Source of the DNA: Thiomicrorhabdus aquaedulcis
GTDB taxonomy: Bacteria; Pseudomonadota; Gammaproteobacteria; Thiomicrospirales; Thiomicrospiraceae
Assembly: GCF_004001325.1 (NCBI RefSeq)
Contig: NZ_AP018722.1
Location: 2,356,001 to 2,420,000, forward strand
DNA: 64,000 nucleotides
Direction: 5' to 3'
The notes beneath the pieces are model-generated. The model saw only the letters and a program-made list of their open reading frames with translations. It was not told the DNA's origin and did not search any database. Made by a program: the position numbers and the translations under genes. This document shows, piece after piece, positions 11,145 through 20,341 of the stretch; the stretch's first letter is position 1; each line of letters begins with the position of its first letter.

Positions 11145-11608
11145 CCCGCTTCTTGTGGCTGACAATGTTGGCACAAACCATGAATCTCTATGCCGGGCTG
11201 AACCACTTTAAAACTTAGCTCGGCGGCTTGCGCTACAATCGACGCCCACATGGCATCGGCCATCACCCATTCCTGGATTCGTCCACACGCATCGCACATA
11301 AAAAACTGTGCGGCACCGTGGTGCGGTTTGCCAATATGATCACACACCACATACTGACTGGTCGACGCCAAACGATGTACCAGGCCTGCTGACTCTAAAA
11401 AACTCAACGCTCGGTAAATGGTCATAGGCTGCGCGCCACTTTGCTGGGTTTGCTGATAATGTGCCAAAATTTCATACGCGGTTTGCGGTTGCGATTGCGC
11501 CACTAAAATGCTCAACACCTTTTCGCGCACGGGAGTGAGTTTTAAAGCCGCTTTTTGGCAGTGCGCATGCGCCTGATCGATAAAATTATGGGAACACTCT
11601 GCAGGCAT
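11141..11608 (-). CDS. zur: Zinc uptake regulator, Fur family
   Basis: Zur represses zinc-acquisition genes when zinc is bound. The 155-aa protein has an N-terminal winged helix (LTPVREKVLSILV, MTIYRALSFLESAGLVHR) and a dimerisation domain with two CxxC pairs (CDACG and CQHC) that hold the structural zinc. HHGAAQFFMCDACG is more like Zur than Fur. The gene starts nine bases after the COG0523 GTPase gene on the same strand, so the two form an operon behind the Zur-type palindrome at 12829, implying autoregulation. Confidence 0.9.
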   Translation of the reverse strand: MPAECSHNFIDQAHAHCQKAALKLTPVREKVLSILVAQSQPQTAYEILAHYQQTQQSGAQPMTIYRALSFLESAGLVHRLASTSQYVVCDHIGKPHHGAAQFFMCDACGRIQEWVMADAMWASIVAQAAELSFKVVQPGIEIHGLCQHCQPQEAG

Positions 11609-11617
11609 TATTTACTC

Positions 11618-12801
11618 CTAAGCGGCAAACGGATCGGTTAATTGATACCAGTATTCTACCCCAGCCAGCAGCTCTTCATCCGACAGTAAACAGTCGTCTA
11701 AGGCGGCTTTTGTGGAATTCTCATCTAATCCCTGGCCAATAAACACCAATTCTTGGCGCATGTCGCCAAACGGCTCAATCCATTTTGTGGCAATAAAATC
11801 TCTGGACTCTTGGTCGTCGGGCCATTTATCTTCGGCCACCGCTTTCCAAAACATCCCCGCCCAATGATGATGCGCAATGCCACCGGCTTGGTTCCAAACC
11901 CCTGCCATTTGCGGCTGACTGGCCAACCAAAAATAGCCTTTAGAACGAATAAGCTTGCCACGTGGCCAATCTTGATGCAAAAAATTCCAAAATTTTGTGG
12001 ATGAAACGGCTTGCGGGCGTGATAGCTAAAACTGCCAATCCCATACTCTTCGGTTTCGGGAGTGTGCGAACCGCGCGGCTCTTGCAACCAGCCGGGCGCA
12101 TCTTGCGCTTGCAACACGTCAAATAAACCGGTATTGAGCACTTGGCTTAAGTCAATGTGGCCTTGCTCCATGGCGGCAATGCGCGCCGTAGGGTTAAGTT
12201 GTTGTAAAATCAAGCGCAACTCAGTGACCTGCGTTGGGGTCATTAAATCGGTTTTGCTGATTAAAATAACGTTGGCAAACTCCACCTGCTCAATCAACAA
12301 ATCGGCCACACTGCGAACATCGTCTTCGCCCAAACTTTCACCGGCCGCTTGCAACGACTTGGCCTCATCAAAATCGCGTCTAAAATTTACCCCATCCACC
12401 ACGGTCACCATAGTGTCTAACCGGGCAACCTGCGATAACGATACGCCGTGTTCGTCTTCAAACGTAAAGGTTTCGGCCACCGGCATGGGTTCCGAAATAC
12501 CGGTGGATTCAATTAACAAATAGTCAAAACGCCCGCTGTTAGCCAGTTGCGTCACTTCAATTAATAAATCTTCGCGCAAGGTGCAACAAATACAACCGTT
12601 AGACATCTCAACCAATTTTTCTTCGGCGCGATTAAAACTCACCTCGCCCTGCACCAAACTGGCGTCAATATTGACCTCACTCATGTCGTTAACAATCACC
12701 GCCACCCGCAAATTTTGGCGATTATTTAAGATGTAATTTAAAAGTGTGGTTTTACCCGCGCCCAAAAACCCAGATAATAGGGTAACCGGAAGTTGCTTCA
12801 T
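11618..12801 (-). CDS. COG0523 GTP-binding metallochaperone, frameshifted
   Basis: This is a G3E-family GTPase of the CobW/ZigA/ZagA type, proposed to deliver zinc under limitation. Visible motifs are the P-loop GFLGAGKTT, the metal-binding CICCTLRED, IESTGISEP, and SKTD for guanine. The reading frame breaks near 11989-11996, within aaaatttt. Before it the protein reads YHARKPFHPQ; afterwards the continuation is in another frame (LHQDWPRGKLIRSKGYFWLA to TDPFAA). One added A or T restores a ~394-aa protein of normal length with its C-terminal domain. Similar breaks elsewhere in the window suggest a base-call error. It is the first gene of the zur operon and directly follows a Zur-type operator. 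Confidence 0.88.
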
Positions 12802-12828
12802 GCTTAATTTACCCGCTCATAAACCTAA

Positions 12829-12854
12829 AATTGTTATGTTATAACATAACAATT
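12829..12854. promoter_or_regulatory. Probable Zur operator
   Basis: A perfect 26-bp palindrome, left arm aattgttatgtta and right arm its exact complement. The core GTTATNNTATAAC-like layout fits known gammaproteobacterial Zur boxes. It lies 28 bp ahead of the COG0523-zur start codon. Confidence 0.82.
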
Positions 12855-12889
12855 TATGACACAAGCGCTTTTAAATACGTGCCAGACTG

Positions 12890-12901
12890 ACCAGGCCTGG
12901 T
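12890..12901. repeat. 12-bp palindrome, copy 4
   Basis: A perfect copy in the divergent gap between the COG0523 gene and the CPXCG-like gene, 36 bp from the Zur palindrome. Confidence 0.95.
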
Positions 12902-12946
12902 CAAACCACTGGACTTAATGTTTAGACAAAACAAAGGAAACCCAAT

Positions 12947-13150
12947 ATGCTCAATTTAGATTTGCAAACCAAGCGCATTCAATGCCCCTACTGCTGGGAA
13001 ACCATTAAAATTGTTATCGACCCCAGCCACCTAGAACCCGGTGAGCCGCAAGATTACATAGAAGACTGCTTTGTGTGTTGCCAACCCATTCGCCTCATTG
13101 TCAGCACCGACCACGATGGCTACATTGAGGTGGACGCATTAACCGACTAG
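12947..13150 (+). CDS. CPXCG-type cysteine-rich small protein
   Basis: This 67-aa protein belongs to the CPXCG-motif cysteine-rich family, predicted small zinc ribbons of unknown function. It shows CPYC and, 35 residues on, CFVCCQPI, with the conserved EPGEPQDYIEDC between. The first knuckle reads CPYCW, so the glycine of the family name is replaced by tryptophan. AAAGGAA lies ahead of the ATG. It is divergent from the Zur-regulated operon, and a shared zinc link is plausible but not shown. A degenerate copy of the 12-bp palindrome (ctaggcctggccag) overlaps its stop. Confidence 0.85.
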   Translation: MLNLDLQTKRIQCPYCWETIKIVIDPSHLEPGEPQDYIEDCFVCCQPIRLIVSTDHDGYIEVDALTD

Positions 13151-13228
13151 GCCTGGCCAGACCGCATAATACACGCCACTTACAGTGAGTGCTAAGTTAT
13201 GGTATTTGCTTAAAATCTAACCCTAAAA

Positions 13229-13387
13229 GAGACCCTTGCACGAGTCAAGGCACAGTAAAAAATGGCTAAAATTTACCTGATTTTTGTTGAAAACCTTGCG
13301 AATAGCCCGCTATTCACTGTGTTTTTCGCCGCAATCAGGCAAATTTTATCTCATTTTTTCCTCGCACCTCACTCGTGCAAAGGTCTC
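13229..13387. repeat. Inverted-repeat element A, copy 2
   Basis: 159 bp with gagacccttgcacgagtc at the left and its near-complement at the right. It has the same internal hairpin (gaatagcccgctattc) as copy 1 and the same orientation. Flanks on both sides read TAAAA. Confidence 0.85.
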
Positions 13388-13443
13388 TAAAAGTGTTAAA
13401 ATTTAAAGCTCACTTACAGTTTAAATTGGTTGATAGCAGCGCG

Positions 13444-14790
13444 ATGAAAACTCTTAATAAATATTTTTTAGGTAATTTGTACACTCCAGCCAACAATGTA
13501 CTGTTAGAACAAATTGAATCTTTAATATTGCCCAATACCGAGCGATGCGCCAAACGATTTTATACCGAACTTTTAGCCGACGATGCCACCAAACTTTTTT
13601 TATCCAACGACCTAGTTAAAGAACGCTTAAGCCGAGAACTTGCTAAATGGATTGGTGCCACATTAACGATAAAATCTAGCTTTGAAAGCACACAAGAGGT
13701 CGTTGCTATGCAACGCCATGTTGGAGAGGTTCACGCCCGTGTCAATGTCCCTATGACGCTGGTGAACAGCGCCATGATTATTGTTAAAGAAGAGCTATTT
13801 TTAATTATATTAGCCTCCCCCCTAACCTCAGACAATAAAACCCAAGCGGTTATCTTAATTAACAAAATACTTGATGCCAGCCTAAGCTTAATTAACGAAG
13901 CGTATTTAGAAGGCCGCGTGGCTAACGAACGCTCGGCACAAGAGTTTCGCAGTCGTACCACCGCGCACGAGCTTGCCATTGAAATAGAACGGGTAAAAGG
14001 CTCATTTTTTAGCTGGCTAACCGAGTTTATGACCGCTTTGCTCACCGATCAAACACAGTTAAAAACCGACCTAGCCAAACAAGATTTTGGCCTATGGATT
14101 CGCCACAAACTCGACTTTATTTGTTCGAGCCAACCCGTGGTTAGCAGCATTAAAGACAACTTAGATCAAATTCAAATATACGCAAATGAAATATCTGCCC
14201 TGCCCAAAGAATCCAGAGGCCATAAAATAAAACTCATCAATGATTTAACCAACGAGTGCGGTTGGTTTTTAAGCTCTATTGCCGACAAAAACATTGAAGA
14301 CTCAACCCGAGAAGACGGCTTAACCTCGCTTATTGAGCGACGCTTTATGGCGCCTATTTTGCAAAAAGAAACGCAAATGGCCATAAAACTAAACGCCCCT
14401 TACACGCTCATTATGCTGGACGTGGACAACTTTAAAAGCATTAATGATATTTACGGGCATCCTGCCGGCGACACGGTACTTTCCAACATTGGTCGCGGCA
14501 TTAAACGTACCTTACAAATAACCGATTACGCATTTCGTTATGGCGGTGAAGAGTTTTTAATTTTACTGCCCGAAACCAAAATGGAACGTGCGCGCATAAT
14601 AGCTCAACAGATATTAACCAACATTCGAGCGCTTAAAATTCAAATCGAAAACGGCCGCCACATTGGCATCACCGCCTCTATTGGCTTGGCCGAGTTTTCG
14701 GGGCATCCCGACTTTATGCAACTTATTAACCAAGCCGATCAAAACCTATACCAAGCCAAGCACAATGGCAAAGACCAAGCCGTTGGATAA
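13444..14790 (+). CDS. Globin-coupled diguanylate cyclase (DosC-like)
   Basis: The N-terminal ~150 residues form a globin-type heme sensor. The segment MQRHVGEVHARVNVPMTLV matches the proximal-histidine region of globin-coupled sensors such as E. coli DosC. A middle helical domain follows, then a GGDEF domain (about 290-445) with DVDNFKSINDIYGHPAGD and an active RYGGEEF. It would make c-di-GMP in response to O2 or another gas ligand. The product-inhibition site expected five residues ahead of GGEEF reads QITD rather than RxxD, so feedback control may be lost. The start at 13444 gives 448 aa, close to DosC; upstream in-frame starts lie inside repeat A and are rejected. There is no clear Shine-Dalgarno. 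Confidence 0.88.
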   Translation: MKTLNKYFLGNLYTPANNVLLEQIESLILPNTERCAKRFYTELLADDATKLFLSNDLVKERLSRELAKWIGATLTIKSSFESTQEVVAMQRHVGEVHARVNVPMTLVNSAMIIVKEELFLIILASPLTSDNKTQAVILINKILDASLSLINEAYLEGRVANERSAQEFRSRTTAHELAIEIERVKGSFFSWLTEFMTALLTDQTQLKTDLAKQDFGLWIRHKLDFICSSQPVVSSIKDNLDQIQIYANEISALPKESRGHKIKLINDLTNECGWFLSSIADKNIEDSTREDGLTSLIERRFMAPILQKETQMAIKLNAPYTLIMLDVDNFKSINDIYGHPAGDTVLSNIGRGIKRTLQITDYAFRYGGEEFLILLPETKMERARIIAQQILTNIRALKIQIENGRHIGITASIGLAEFSGHPDFMQLINQADQNLYQAKHNGKDQAVG

Positions 14791-14965
14791 AACGCATTTT
14801 TAGCTCTAAATACGTTATTAAAACAATGCAATGTAAATAAAAACGCCATTAATTATAGAAAATACTAATATACGAATCTTATATACTTATTATACAAATC
14901 TTATTAAGTTCTTTACTCTAAGCCGCTAACGCTTTATTAGCAGCTTTTTGTTTTAAGGACATTTT

Positions 14966-17881
14966 ATGCATTCACCCGATTTAAATTCATTGCGCTTTAT
15001 CACCAACGTCGATTCTGATTTTAAGATTACCTTTGTTAACCAGGCCTATCTTGACTGGCTTGGGTACGAAAATAATGAATTAATTGGACAAAAAACCACT
15101 CTTTTACACCATGACAGCACGCCCCGCGCCTTAGGCGAGATGATTGTTAAACAATCTAACGCCGGCCAAACCGTCAGCACGCCGCTTAAAGAAGTAAAAC
15201 AAAATGGCCAAGCCTACTGGGTGGACATGCGCATTCAACCGATGATGGAAAACGGTCGTTACACCGGCTACACCTCGGTTAAGCGTCTGGTGCTGGATCC
15301 GCAACGCATCGCGCAGCTTGAGCAGCATTACGCCGACCTACACAGTAAACGCACCGTATTGGTCAACGGTCAAACGGTTAATCGTCTACAACATCGCGTT
15401 AAAAACGCCTTTGGCATCCCCCACTGGTCAATTAGCCAGCAAATTGCCGCCTCGATTACCTTAGCGGTTTTATTGGGATTGGGGGTGGCATTGGTGCATG
15501 AACACCAACAAAAATCCGATATTTTGGCGCGGAGCATAACGCAAAACCAAACCACCTTAAACAGCTTGGTAGACGCCTACTTTCAAAAAAAACTGGATGT
15601 GGGAGAGGCCTCGTTGGCGGGCATTGCCAACTCAGAAACGCTTAAACAGGCGTTTAATGCCCGCAACTTAACCGATTTGCACGCCCAAACAGCCGGGTTA
15701 TCCGACTACTTTGCTAAAAACACCAAAAATAAAAACATTGTCGTCCAATTGATTGACCAAAACGGCCAAGGGTTTTACAACAGTTGGGCAAAACAACCCA
15801 CCCAACAATTGCCCCAAGATTTAACCTGGCGTGAAGACGTGCAACTGCAAACGCAAAATCCCACCGCGTTTCGCACTTATTCATTAGGACAACGTGGCTT
15901 TACCTTAAAAAACCACATTCCGTTTTACGATGCCAACCAGCAATACACCGGCTCGATTACCTTGGTGCAAGGTCTGGGTTCGGTGCATAAAGATTTATTG
16001 GCCGAAAACATTCGCTTTATGGCCATTGTTGACACGGCCAATTTACTGCCGCAACAAAAAGGCATTTTAGACAACGATACGGTTTTTAGCGACAAAGGCT
16101 TTGCGCTGTCGTCCAACAGCCACTTTGCCACCGAGCAAGGCAAACAATTGCACGCCTATCTTAATACGCTAAAAGCCAACGATTTAATCGCTCCCAGCGT
16201 GCGTTTAGACCATCAATACTTTAGCGTGGCCATTCCAATTAAAGACGCTAAAGAGCGCGTGTATGGCTACCTGGTGGCGGCCGAGCCAGCCGAAAAATTT
16301 AATGCTTATTTGCAACAGCAATATCAAGTCGCGCAAAACACCTTTTATGCGGTGCTGATCACCGCCATTATTTTAGCGTTGGTGGTGTTAAGCATTGTGT
16401 GGCTTTTGGTCATTCGCCCGCTAAAACACGCCCAGCAGACCATGGCCAGCGCGGTAACGCATCAAGATCTTTTTGCGCGTTTGCCCAGTGTAGGACACGA
16501 TGAAATAGCCCAGTTGGCCAACGCCTACAACCATCAAGCCATGTTGTCGCAAGTGGTTATCTCTGAGACCAATACCGCGTTAGAAGAAATTTTGGTGGGG
16601 CGTTTAAACCACACAGTGCATTTTCCGTTTTTAGCCGATTACGCCCTGCTTAAAGACCGTTTAAATCAAACGGCACACGGTTTGCAAACCACCTTTACTA
16701 AGATTGGTGAGGTGATGGGTGATTTAAAATCTGGCCACTTTAGCCGCACCCATCAACACACCTTAAACGGCGCTTACGCCGACGTGGTAAACGATTGCAG
16801 TGCCGCGATGCAGGCGCTTAACCAAGTGTTTACCCAAATTACCCATGTTATGAACCTAGCGGCACGCGGGCAATTTGACGAGCGCATTACTCTGGCCGCC
16901 CAAGGCGATTTGGACGCGCTTAAGCAAACACTCAACACCACACTTGAGCAACTTAACACCGGGTTTGGCGACGTAATTAATGCCGCAAATCGTCTGGCAC
17001 AAGGCGACTTAACCCAACCTATTACCCACGCGTACGAATTTAAAATGGACGAAGCCAAACAAGCCATTAACGCGTCTATGGACGGTTTAAGCACCACGCT
17101 GTCCAGCGTGTTTACCATTGCCCAACAACTGCAAGACGACGTGGCGTGCGTGCAAGAAGGTACGCAAAATCTTAACGACCGCACCCAGCAACAAGCCGCG
17201 TCGCTTGAACAAACGGCTGCCGCCATGGAGCAAACCGCCGCACAAACTCGCAGTAATTTAGACCATACTCAGCACGCCAATGAAATATCCAAACATCAGG
17301 CTCACTTGCTCACCCAAGCCAATCACACCATGCAAGACACCAAAGCGTCTATGGGCAATATTAAACAGGTGTCGGAAAAAATTCGTGACATCACCAGTTT
17401 AATTGACTCGATTGCCTTTCAAACCAACCTACTGGCGCTCAACGCCGCCGTTGAAGCCGCACGCGCCGGCGAGCATGGCCGAGGCTTTGCCGTGGTGGCC
17501 TCCGAAGTGCGTAACCTAGCGCAAAAATCGGCCAATGCCGCCAAAGACATCAGCACTCTGGTTGAGCAAACCGCTCGCGCCATTCAAATAGGCGTTGAAC
17601 AAGTCGATAACGTTGCACAAGCGCTTGACAACATAACCGTTGAAACCGAAAAGGTGCAGCACATTGTGGCCGAAGTAACCCAGGCCTCTCAAGAACAGTC
17701 TATGGGCATTGATGAAATTAACAAAGCCATTGGCCACATTGATGCCACCACCCAACAAAACGCCGCGTTGGTCGAAGAGACCTCGGCCACCGCCGATTCA
17801 ATGACCCAATCGGCCATGACCTTAAACCAAGAAGTGAGTCGCTTTAAAATAGCCCAAACCTCGCAACGGTTGATTCGCTAA
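14966..17881 (+). CDS. Methyl-accepting chemotaxis protein with PAS and poly-HAMP
   Basis: This 971-aa chemoreceptor is unusually long. The order is a cytoplasmic PAS domain (1-115, FVNQAYLDWLGY and YWVDMRIQP, Aer-like), a membrane span (158-177), a periplasmic sensor of ~280 residues, a second span (about 457-478, VLITAIILALVVLSIVWLL), a HAMP domain, two or three further HAMP-like helical repeats (480-700) and a signalling domain. The hairpin tip has [20 protein letters not shown]. No CheR-binding pentapeptide is seen at the C-terminus. TTAAGGAC lies ahead of the start. A paralogue of the same layout is encoded at 45233-48127. The ligand is unknown; the PAS domain could bind FAD or heme. Confidence 0.93.
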   Translation: MHSPDLNSLRFITNVDSDFKITFVNQAYLDWLGYENNELIGQKTTLLHHDSTPRALGEMIVKQSNAGQTVSTPLKEVKQNGQAYWVDMRIQPMMENGRYTGYTSVKRLVLDPQRIAQLEQHYADLHSKRTVLVNGQTVNRLQHRVKNAFGIPHWSISQQIAASITLAVLLGLGVALVHEHQQKSDILARSITQNQTTLNSLVDAYFQKKLDVGEASLAGIANSETLKQAFNARNLTDLHAQTAGLSDYFAKNTKNKNIVVQLIDQNGQGFYNSWAKQPTQQLPQDLTWREDVQLQTQNPTAFRTYSLGQRGFTLKNHIPFYDANQQYTGSITLVQGLGSVHKDLLAENIRFMAIVDTANLLPQQKGILDNDTVFSDKGFALSSNSHFATEQGKQLHAYLNTLKANDLIAPSVRLDHQYFSVAIPIKDAKERVYGYLVAAEPAEKFNAYLQQQYQVAQNTFYAVLITAIILALVVLSIVWLLVIRPLKHAQQTMASAVTHQDLFARLPSVGHDEIAQLANAYNHQAMLSQVVISETNTALEEILVGRLNHTVHFPFLADYALLKDRLNQTAHGLQTTFTKIGEVMGDLKSGHFSRTHQHTLNGAYADVVNDCSAAMQALNQVFTQITHVMNLAARGQFDERITLAAQGDLDALKQTLNTTLEQLNTGFGDVINAANRLAQGDLTQPITHAYEFKMDEAKQAINASMDGLSTTLSSVFTIAQQLQDDVACVQEGTQNLNDRTQQQAASLEQTAAAMEQTAAQTRSNLDHTQHANEISKHQAHLLTQANHTMQDTKASMGNIKQVSEKIRDITSLIDSIAFQTNLLALNAAVEAARAGEHGRGFAVVASEVRNLAQKSANAAKDISTLVEQTARAIQIGVEQVDNVAQALDNITVETEKVQHIVAEVTQASQEQSMGIDEINKAIGHIDATTQQNAALVEETSATADSMTQSAMTLNQEVSRFKIAQTSQRLIR

Positions 17882-17912
17882 AGTCATCACTCTAACCCGT
17901 CTATTCGCATTG

Positions 17913-17924
17913 ACCAGGCCTGGT
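17913..17924. repeat. 12-bp palindrome, copy 5
   Basis: The symmetry extends to 22 bp (gcattgaccag and its complement). It lies 32 bp after the chemoreceptor stop and has no T run. Confidence 0.95.
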
Positions 17925-18022
17925 CAATGCGTATTAATGCCTTTAAAAGGCATTAATTAAAAGCCTAGTGCAAGCCCCAAAGCGTTTAAAATAACCATCT
18001 TTGTTAAATGGGTTGATTGAAC

Positions 18023-18928
18023 ATGTCGCGTTCTTTGGTGTTGCAAACCACCTTTTTTACCCTATTGGCCATGGTGGCGTTTGCCGCCAACGCCATAGTG
18101 TGTCGCTGGGCGTTGGACGGCGGTTGGATTGACCCGGTAAGCTTTACCAGTTTGCGTTTGGGTTCGGCCGCCGCCATGCTGTTTTTGGTGATGCTGTGGG
18201 TCAATAAAGCCCAACAAGCGCAAAGCCCCCAAAAACTGCAGCACACCGTGCCAAGCCGCGGCAGTTGGAAAGCCGCGTTTATTCTGTTTGTGTACGCCAT
18301 CACGTTTTCATACGGTTACGTGGCCATCAGCACCGCCAACGGCGCGCTTATTTTGTCGGCGGTGGTGCAATTAACCATGATTGGTTACGCATTGCGCCAA
18401 GGCGATAAACTGCATGGTTTAGAATGGTTGGGCGTGGCGTTGGCGTTAATTGGCTTGTTGTATTTGGTCTACCCAAAACTTTCCACCCCGTCGTGGTGGG
18501 GGTTGGTCATGGTGGTGATATCCGCCTACACCTGGGCGTTGTACAGTTTAAACGGTCGCACCTCACGCAACCCACTCACCGACACCGCCTACAACTTTTA
18601 CCGCACCCTGCCCATGATTGCGCTGGCCAGTTTACTGAGTTTGCTGTTTATTGAATTTGTGCATTTAAGCGTGTTTGGCGTAACCTTAGCGGTGTTTTCA
18701 GGCGCAGTCACCACTGGGCTTGGCTACATTTTATGGTACAAAGCCTTGCCGCAAATCTCATCCAGCTTGGCGTCGGCCACCCAATTATTAGTGCCCTTGC
18801 TGGCCGCCTTTGGCGCCGCCTGGCTCATTGCCGAACCCATTACCCTACGCTTTATGCTGGCCGCCGCCCTAATGATGGGCGGCTTAAGCCTAGTTTTACT
18901 GGGTCGTCATCAATTTAGAAAGCGGTAA
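18023..18928 (+). CDS. EamA/DMT family transporter
   Basis: A drug/metabolite-transporter superfamily protein of 301 aa with ten predicted membrane helices in two EamA repeats. The first starts at FFTLLAMVAFAANAIVCRWAL; the second includes TTGLGYILWYKALPQISSS and ATQLLVPLLAAFGAAWLIAEP, a typical family ending. The substrate is not predictable. I chose the ATG at 18023; a TTG six bases upstream is possible. The ribosome binding site is weak. No obvious functional partner lies alongside. Confidence 0.87.
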   Translation: MSRSLVLQTTFFTLLAMVAFAANAIVCRWALDGGWIDPVSFTSLRLGSAAAMLFLVMLWVNKAQQAQSPQKLQHTVPSRGSWKAAFILFVYAITFSYGYVAISTANGALILSAVVQLTMIGYALRQGDKLHGLEWLGVALALIGLLYLVYPKLSTPSWWGLVMVVISAYTWALYSLNGRTSRNPLTDTAYNFYRTLPMIALASLLSLLFIEFVHLSVFGVTLAVFSGAVTTGLGYILWYKALPQISSSLASATQLLVPLLAAFGAAWLIAEPITLRFMLAAALMMGGLSLVLLGRHQFRKR

Positions 18929-19002
18929 CGTTTACGCGAATACCGCACACGACACTTTTCACTTTGCATATTTTGCACAATACAATCCAAAAGGGCTTAT
19001 TT

Positions 19003-20337
19003 ATGGAACAGCTTAACCCACTTTTAATCACCGTAAACAGTTTGGTTTGGGGGCCTGTTTTGCTGGTTTTGTTATTAGGAACCGGCGTGTATTTAATGAT
19101 TCGGTTGCGTTTTTTACCGTTGCGCAATCTGTTTTATGCCTTTAAATTATTGTGGACCACGCGCAAATCGCAACACCCCGGCGACATCAGCTCGTTTGGT
19201 GCGTTAATGACCGCCATGGCCGCTACCGTGGGTACAGGCAATATTGCTGGTGTGGCGGCGGCGCTGTTTATTGGCGGGCCTGGGGCTATTTTTTGGATGT
19301 GGATGACGGCGCTGGTGGGCATGGCCACCAAATACAGCGAAACGGTTTTGGCGGTGCATTACCGTGAAAAAGACACCGATGGCAAACACGTGGGCGGCCC
19401 CATGTACTACATTAAAAACGGCTTGGGTAAAAAATGGCAACCGCTGGCGTTTGCCTTTGCGCTGTTTGGCACCATCGCGGCGTTTGGCATTGGCAACATG
19501 GTGCAAGCCAATGCGGTGGCGGGAGCGATGCAAAGTGCGTTTGGGGTCAATAATCAGATTACAGGCTTGGTGTTAATGGGCTTGGTGGGCTTAGTGTTGT
19601 TTGGCGGAATCGCGCGCATTGCCAAAACAGCCAACGCCCTAGTGCCGTTAATGGCGGTGTTGTACATTGGAATTTCGCTCACCATTATCGGTTTGCACAT
19701 TGATGCCTTGCCCAATGCGTTACTGACCATTGTGCAAAGCGCCTTTACCGGCCATGCGGCGGCCGGTGGATTTGCTGGGGCAAGCCTTATTTTAGCCATT
19801 CAATTTGGGGTGGCGCGTGGCGTGTTTTCAAACGAAGCCGGCCTGGGAACCGCCCCCATTGCGCATGCGGCCGCCAAAACCAACAACCCGGTTGAGCAAG
19901 GTCACATTGCCATGTTGGGCACGTTTATTGACACCATTATTATCTGCACCCTAACCGCCTTAGTGATTATGGTCACCAACACCTGGCAAAGCGGTGAAAC
20001 CGGCTCACCCTTAACCGCGTTGGCGTTTAGCACCGGGTTAAATTCAAGCCTGGGTGCGGTGGTCGTGGCCCTAGCACTGGCCATTTTTGCCTTTACCACC
20101 TTGTTGGGTTGGAGCTATTACGGTGAGCGTTGCGCGCAATACATTGGCGGCTTAAAGGTTATTTTGTATTACCGCATTGTCTGGGTGCTGGCGGTGTTTG
20201 TGGGCGCGGCCTTGTCGGATTACTTTAATACCGTGCTGATTTTGGCCGATATTTTAAACGCGCTCATGGCCGTTCCCAACCTGATTGCGCTGTTGCTGCT
20301 GACGCCGGTGATTATTAAACTCACGCAAAACAAATAA
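19003..20337 (+). CDS. Sodium:alanine symporter (AGCS family)
   Basis: A 444-aa, roughly ten-helix AGCS transporter that takes up alanine or glycine with sodium. The signatures ATVGTGNIAGVAAALFIGGPGA and FWMWMTALVGMATKYSE near the N-terminus and FSNEAGLGTAPIAHAAA in the middle are diagnostic. I chose the ATG at 19003, which has AAAGGG upstream; an in-frame ATG at 18964 would place extra polar residues before the first helix. The hydratase gene begins four bases after the stop, so the two are cotranscribed. Confidence 0.93.
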   Translation: MEQLNPLLITVNSLVWGPVLLVLLLGTGVYLMIRLRFLPLRNLFYAFKLLWTTRKSQHPGDISSFGALMTAMAATVGTGNIAGVAAALFIGGPGAIFWMWMTALVGMATKYSETVLAVHYREKDTDGKHVGGPMYYIKNGLGKKWQPLAFAFALFGTIAAFGIGNMVQANAVAGAMQSAFGVNNQITGLVLMGLVGLVLFGGIARIAKTANALVPLMAVLYIGISLTIIGLHIDALPNALLTIVQSAFTGHAAAGGFAGASLILAIQFGVARGVFSNEAGLGTAPIAHAAAKTNNPVEQGHIAMLGTFIDTIIICTLTALVIMVTNTWQSGETGSPLTALAFSTGLNSSLGAVVVALALAIFAFTTLLGWSYYGERCAQYIGGLKVILYYRIVWVLAVFVGAALSDYFNTVLILADILNALMAVPNLIALLLLTPVIIKLTQNK

Positions 20338-20341
20338 CGCC

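Noticed and set aside
12062-12523. 153-codon plus-strand open frame opposite the COG0523 gene
   Set aside because: It lies wholly antisense to conserved GTPase codons and has Ser/Cys/Thr-rich shadow composition with no ribosome binding site.
13375-13443. Upstream start for the diguanylate cyclase
   Set aside because: The added residues would be encoded partly by repeat A and the leader and have no similarity to globin-coupled sensors.
16774-17226. 150-codon minus-strand open frame inside the chemoreceptor
   Set aside because: It is the antisense shadow of the HAMP repeats and has no start signal.
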